NCBI RefSeq assembly: GCF_001949145.1
Contig: NW_019091399.1
Location: 610,051-672,050, forward strand
Direction of reading: 5' to 3'
From: Acanthaster planci
Taxonomy: Eukaryota; Echinodermata; Asteroidea; Valvatida; Acanthasteridae
DNA length: 62,000 nt
Below, piece after piece: positions 60,001-62,000 of the stretch. The translations under genes and the position numbers were made by a program. How positions within the stretch are numbered: position 1 is the stretch's first letter; each line of letters begins with the position of its first letter. The notes beneath the pieces were generated by a model. That model had not been told where the DNA came from, made no database searches, and was given only the letters and a program-made list of their open reading frames with translations.

Positions 60001-61913
60001 GACACTTTCTGCACTTGTGAAAATGATGGGGAAGAAGCAACAGATGATCCATTGGCAAATTGGGGGCCTTGGGGCTCACTGCACACTCTTACCTATCGTC
60101 GGCAAACACCAGCGGGTACTCGTAGCTCTGCTGAGCTGTCTTATTCTTCCTCTCGTTGGTGCTCCTCATGGGCTTGAGGGGCCCCTCCGTGATGTCATAG
60201 GGCAGCACAGGGGTGTTGCTCCTCTCCAGACTTGGGAAGTTCCAGGGGCGGTGCTGGCTGAAGAAGCCCATGAAGTGACCCCTGGCTGGGTCCTCCCCGT
60301 ACCACATCCTGAGAGGGGGTGGGAGGGGACAAGGAAGAAAGAGGAGGGGGGATGCAGGGGTATAGTAGGAGACGACAGAAACAAAAGACTTTATCTTGAC
60401 TACTGACGAACTCAAATGCCTGGAAAAGTCCAACAGAAATGCCTGGAATGGGGTAGCACATTACAGCGGGAATAACACATGGTGTTCATTAATACTTGTT
60501 ACTCGGTTGTGGGGACTGCATGTGTTGAAACATAGATGTTATGGGGACAAGAACAATACAGGAACAAGCTTTTGTCCCCACAAATCAGTCCTAACATTCA
60601 TAACAAAGAAACTGTCCCCCTAATGCCAGGAAGGCCTACCCAAATTAGGAAGTGCGTATGTTCTTCGTTGGACTCAGCATCTGACACTGTTATAAATGAA
60701 CAGTCATCTGTTTCCCTGAGATGTACAATTTTCAATTTTTCCAGCTTTTTTAGAATGCCTAGGCCAAGATTAGGCTGGTAACACTCTCATATACAGAGGT
60801 GAAGACCAGGGGCCACCATTATTGAGCTTGCTATGAGGTGCGATGTACATCTCTTCACTAAAATTGTGAAGGTGTTGCTTGGCCACATCTGACGGATTCT
60901 AACTGAGAATAGCAGATGGCAAAAAGGTTGGACACAGATTTTGCTACTGCATGTAATTTCATGCACAAGCGTGTAGCATCTTTGAGTAGCACCGCTGAGT
61001 GCAAACAGAATGCTGATGCACTTCTTAACATCTGGCGTGACGACTGATGAAAATGGTGTGCCTTACCTGACTGACCCATCCATGGAGCCAGAGATGATGG
61101 ACTTCATATGATTGGCATAGACCAAGGTGACAATTCTGCTTAGATGGCCTCTCCAGCTAATCAGCTGTTTGATTAATTCCTATCAGAATAAATCCAAGCA
61201 AATTCAAATCAAAATCACAGTAATGTCACAGCAAAGTCGAACTTGACCCAAGACAGCTGTAGTGGCTGGTCCACGGCTGGGCACCTCCTCACCAATATAA
61301 CCTTGGTTAAACATATCTTTAGAACACCTTCAAGTAGGTCTGGCTGCTGATGTTACTCATGGCTATAAAGACAACCAGCAATGTGATTACTCATGGCAAA
61401 GTTGTAATATAGCCGGTCATGAGTCAATCATACATGCATGTCAGGTTGAAGTGTTCAGTAAAGGAACAGATTGAACAGCGACAATAAAATGCTTTTGCCA
61501 TAATTGACTTGAACAGCCTGTGCTTGTCTCGAGACCGCGTAACACTGGATGGGCGTGAGATAAACTCATGATGACAACTCTAAACCTTGGTCAGCTGGGA
61601 CAGTTAAATGGTAGTCTAGTCCTCCAGCCACTGTTGAAGATTCCACTGTATGATGGCAATGAAACACTCCTTCTGCTGCAGTTAATTTACAGTCCTTGAC
61701 AGAACTTGCCAAGAGCCAAATGGCGGTAGGTAAAATGAATCAAAGTAAATGAAATCAATCTGCATTTAATTGGCTTGTCAATCAGTATGCCACATGGAAC
61801 ATGTTTAGATGTGTATTTCAATACACCAGGTGGAGGGTCAAAGCTACTCACATTGTCATCTGACTGAGGATTTTCTAGAAACAAGCCCACACTCCACATG
61901 GTAATGTAGCCCT
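56996..61913 (-). CDS. WD40-repeat protein, WDR49/WDR64-like, 3' part
   Basis: Six exons: 61852-61913, 61067-61179, 60093-60308, 58570-58747, 57412-57546, 56996-57082. All joints keep frame, giving 263 C-terminal residues. The 5' part continues beyond the right edge. Two WD-repeat pieces are visible: GYITMWSVGLF, then WRGHLSRIVTLVYANHM followed by SIISGSMDGSVRMW. The segment FMGFFSQHRPWNFP resembles the GxFGQxxPW element that follows the last WD blade in WDR49, WDR64 and the Drosophila WDY family. A charged tail without repeats follows (LPYDITEGPLKP; KPQFYNDHLKSRK; a S/T/P-rich exon). It ends in a basic SPMPSPRKR. The subfamily assignment is from memory and tentative; the WD40 call is firmer. 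Confidence 0.8.
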
Positions 61914-62000
61914 CTGTACAAGGAACAAAATGAAGTGGAATCAACCATTCTTTGCAAAAATGGGTAATTCCAGAAATTAGGGGTCCAAAAGAGTGACATT

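Noticed and set aside
1-62000. CRISPR arrays, bacterial operons or phage
   Set aside because: Introns, SINEs, LTR retrotransposons and animal protein families show a eukaryotic genome; no regularly spaced repeats of CRISPR type are seen.

Overview
This is a eukaryotic, intron-rich, AT-leaning genomic window. All gene identities come from translating exons by eye and matching them to remembered families; no search was run. The gene set is animal: vasohibin, ASB3, testis-specific serine kinases, MOCS3 and MRPL48. Gene sizes, transposon debris and the very frequent palindromic ACATGTA / TACATGTA motif suggest a marine invertebrate deuterostome, most likely an echinoderm. A hemichordate is a possible alternative.

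Layout. Positions 1-2361 hold an AT-rich open frame that runs off the left edge, a 67-bp direct repeat, a decayed transposase fragment and a 33-bp tandem repeat. Positions 2362-7750 are one Ty3/Gypsy LTR retrotransposon with both LTRs and a perfect 5-bp target duplication, but broken gag and pol. A small PH-domain gene follows on + (9142-10873), then about 5 kb of non-coding DNA with SINE and MITE debris. MOCS3 (-, 12 exons, 16160-25939) and MRPL48 (+, 27286-33390) are head to head. Vasohibin (-, 9 exons, 36388-43665) and ASB3 (+, 6 exons, 45889-50273) are head to head. Two TSSK-family kinases, (-) 51536-52906 and (+) 53661-54964, share a 754-bp intergenic region with a perfect CRE. The 3' end of a WD-repeat gene (WDR49/WDR64-like, -) fills 56996-61913 and continues off the right edge.

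The spliced models are internally consistent: every exon joint keeps frame, and predicted lengths are close to the human proteins as remembered (MOCS3 463 aa, VASH 384 aa, ASB3 533 aa, MRPL48 about 194 aa). Building them exposed the main discovery. Four introns in two neighbouring genes carry minor-spliceosome (U12-type) signals. One is an AT-AC intron in MOCS3, with donor ATATCCTTT and branch site TCCTTAAT, and without it a MOCS3 exon cannot be joined. The others are GT-AG introns with GTATCCTT donors: one in MOCS3 and two in vasohibin.

Functional themes: MOCS3 (tRNA thiolation and molybdopterin sulfur transfer), MRPL48 (mitochondrial translation), vasohibin (tubulin detyrosination), ASB3 (ubiquitin ligase substrate receptor), and the two TSSKs (sperm kinases).
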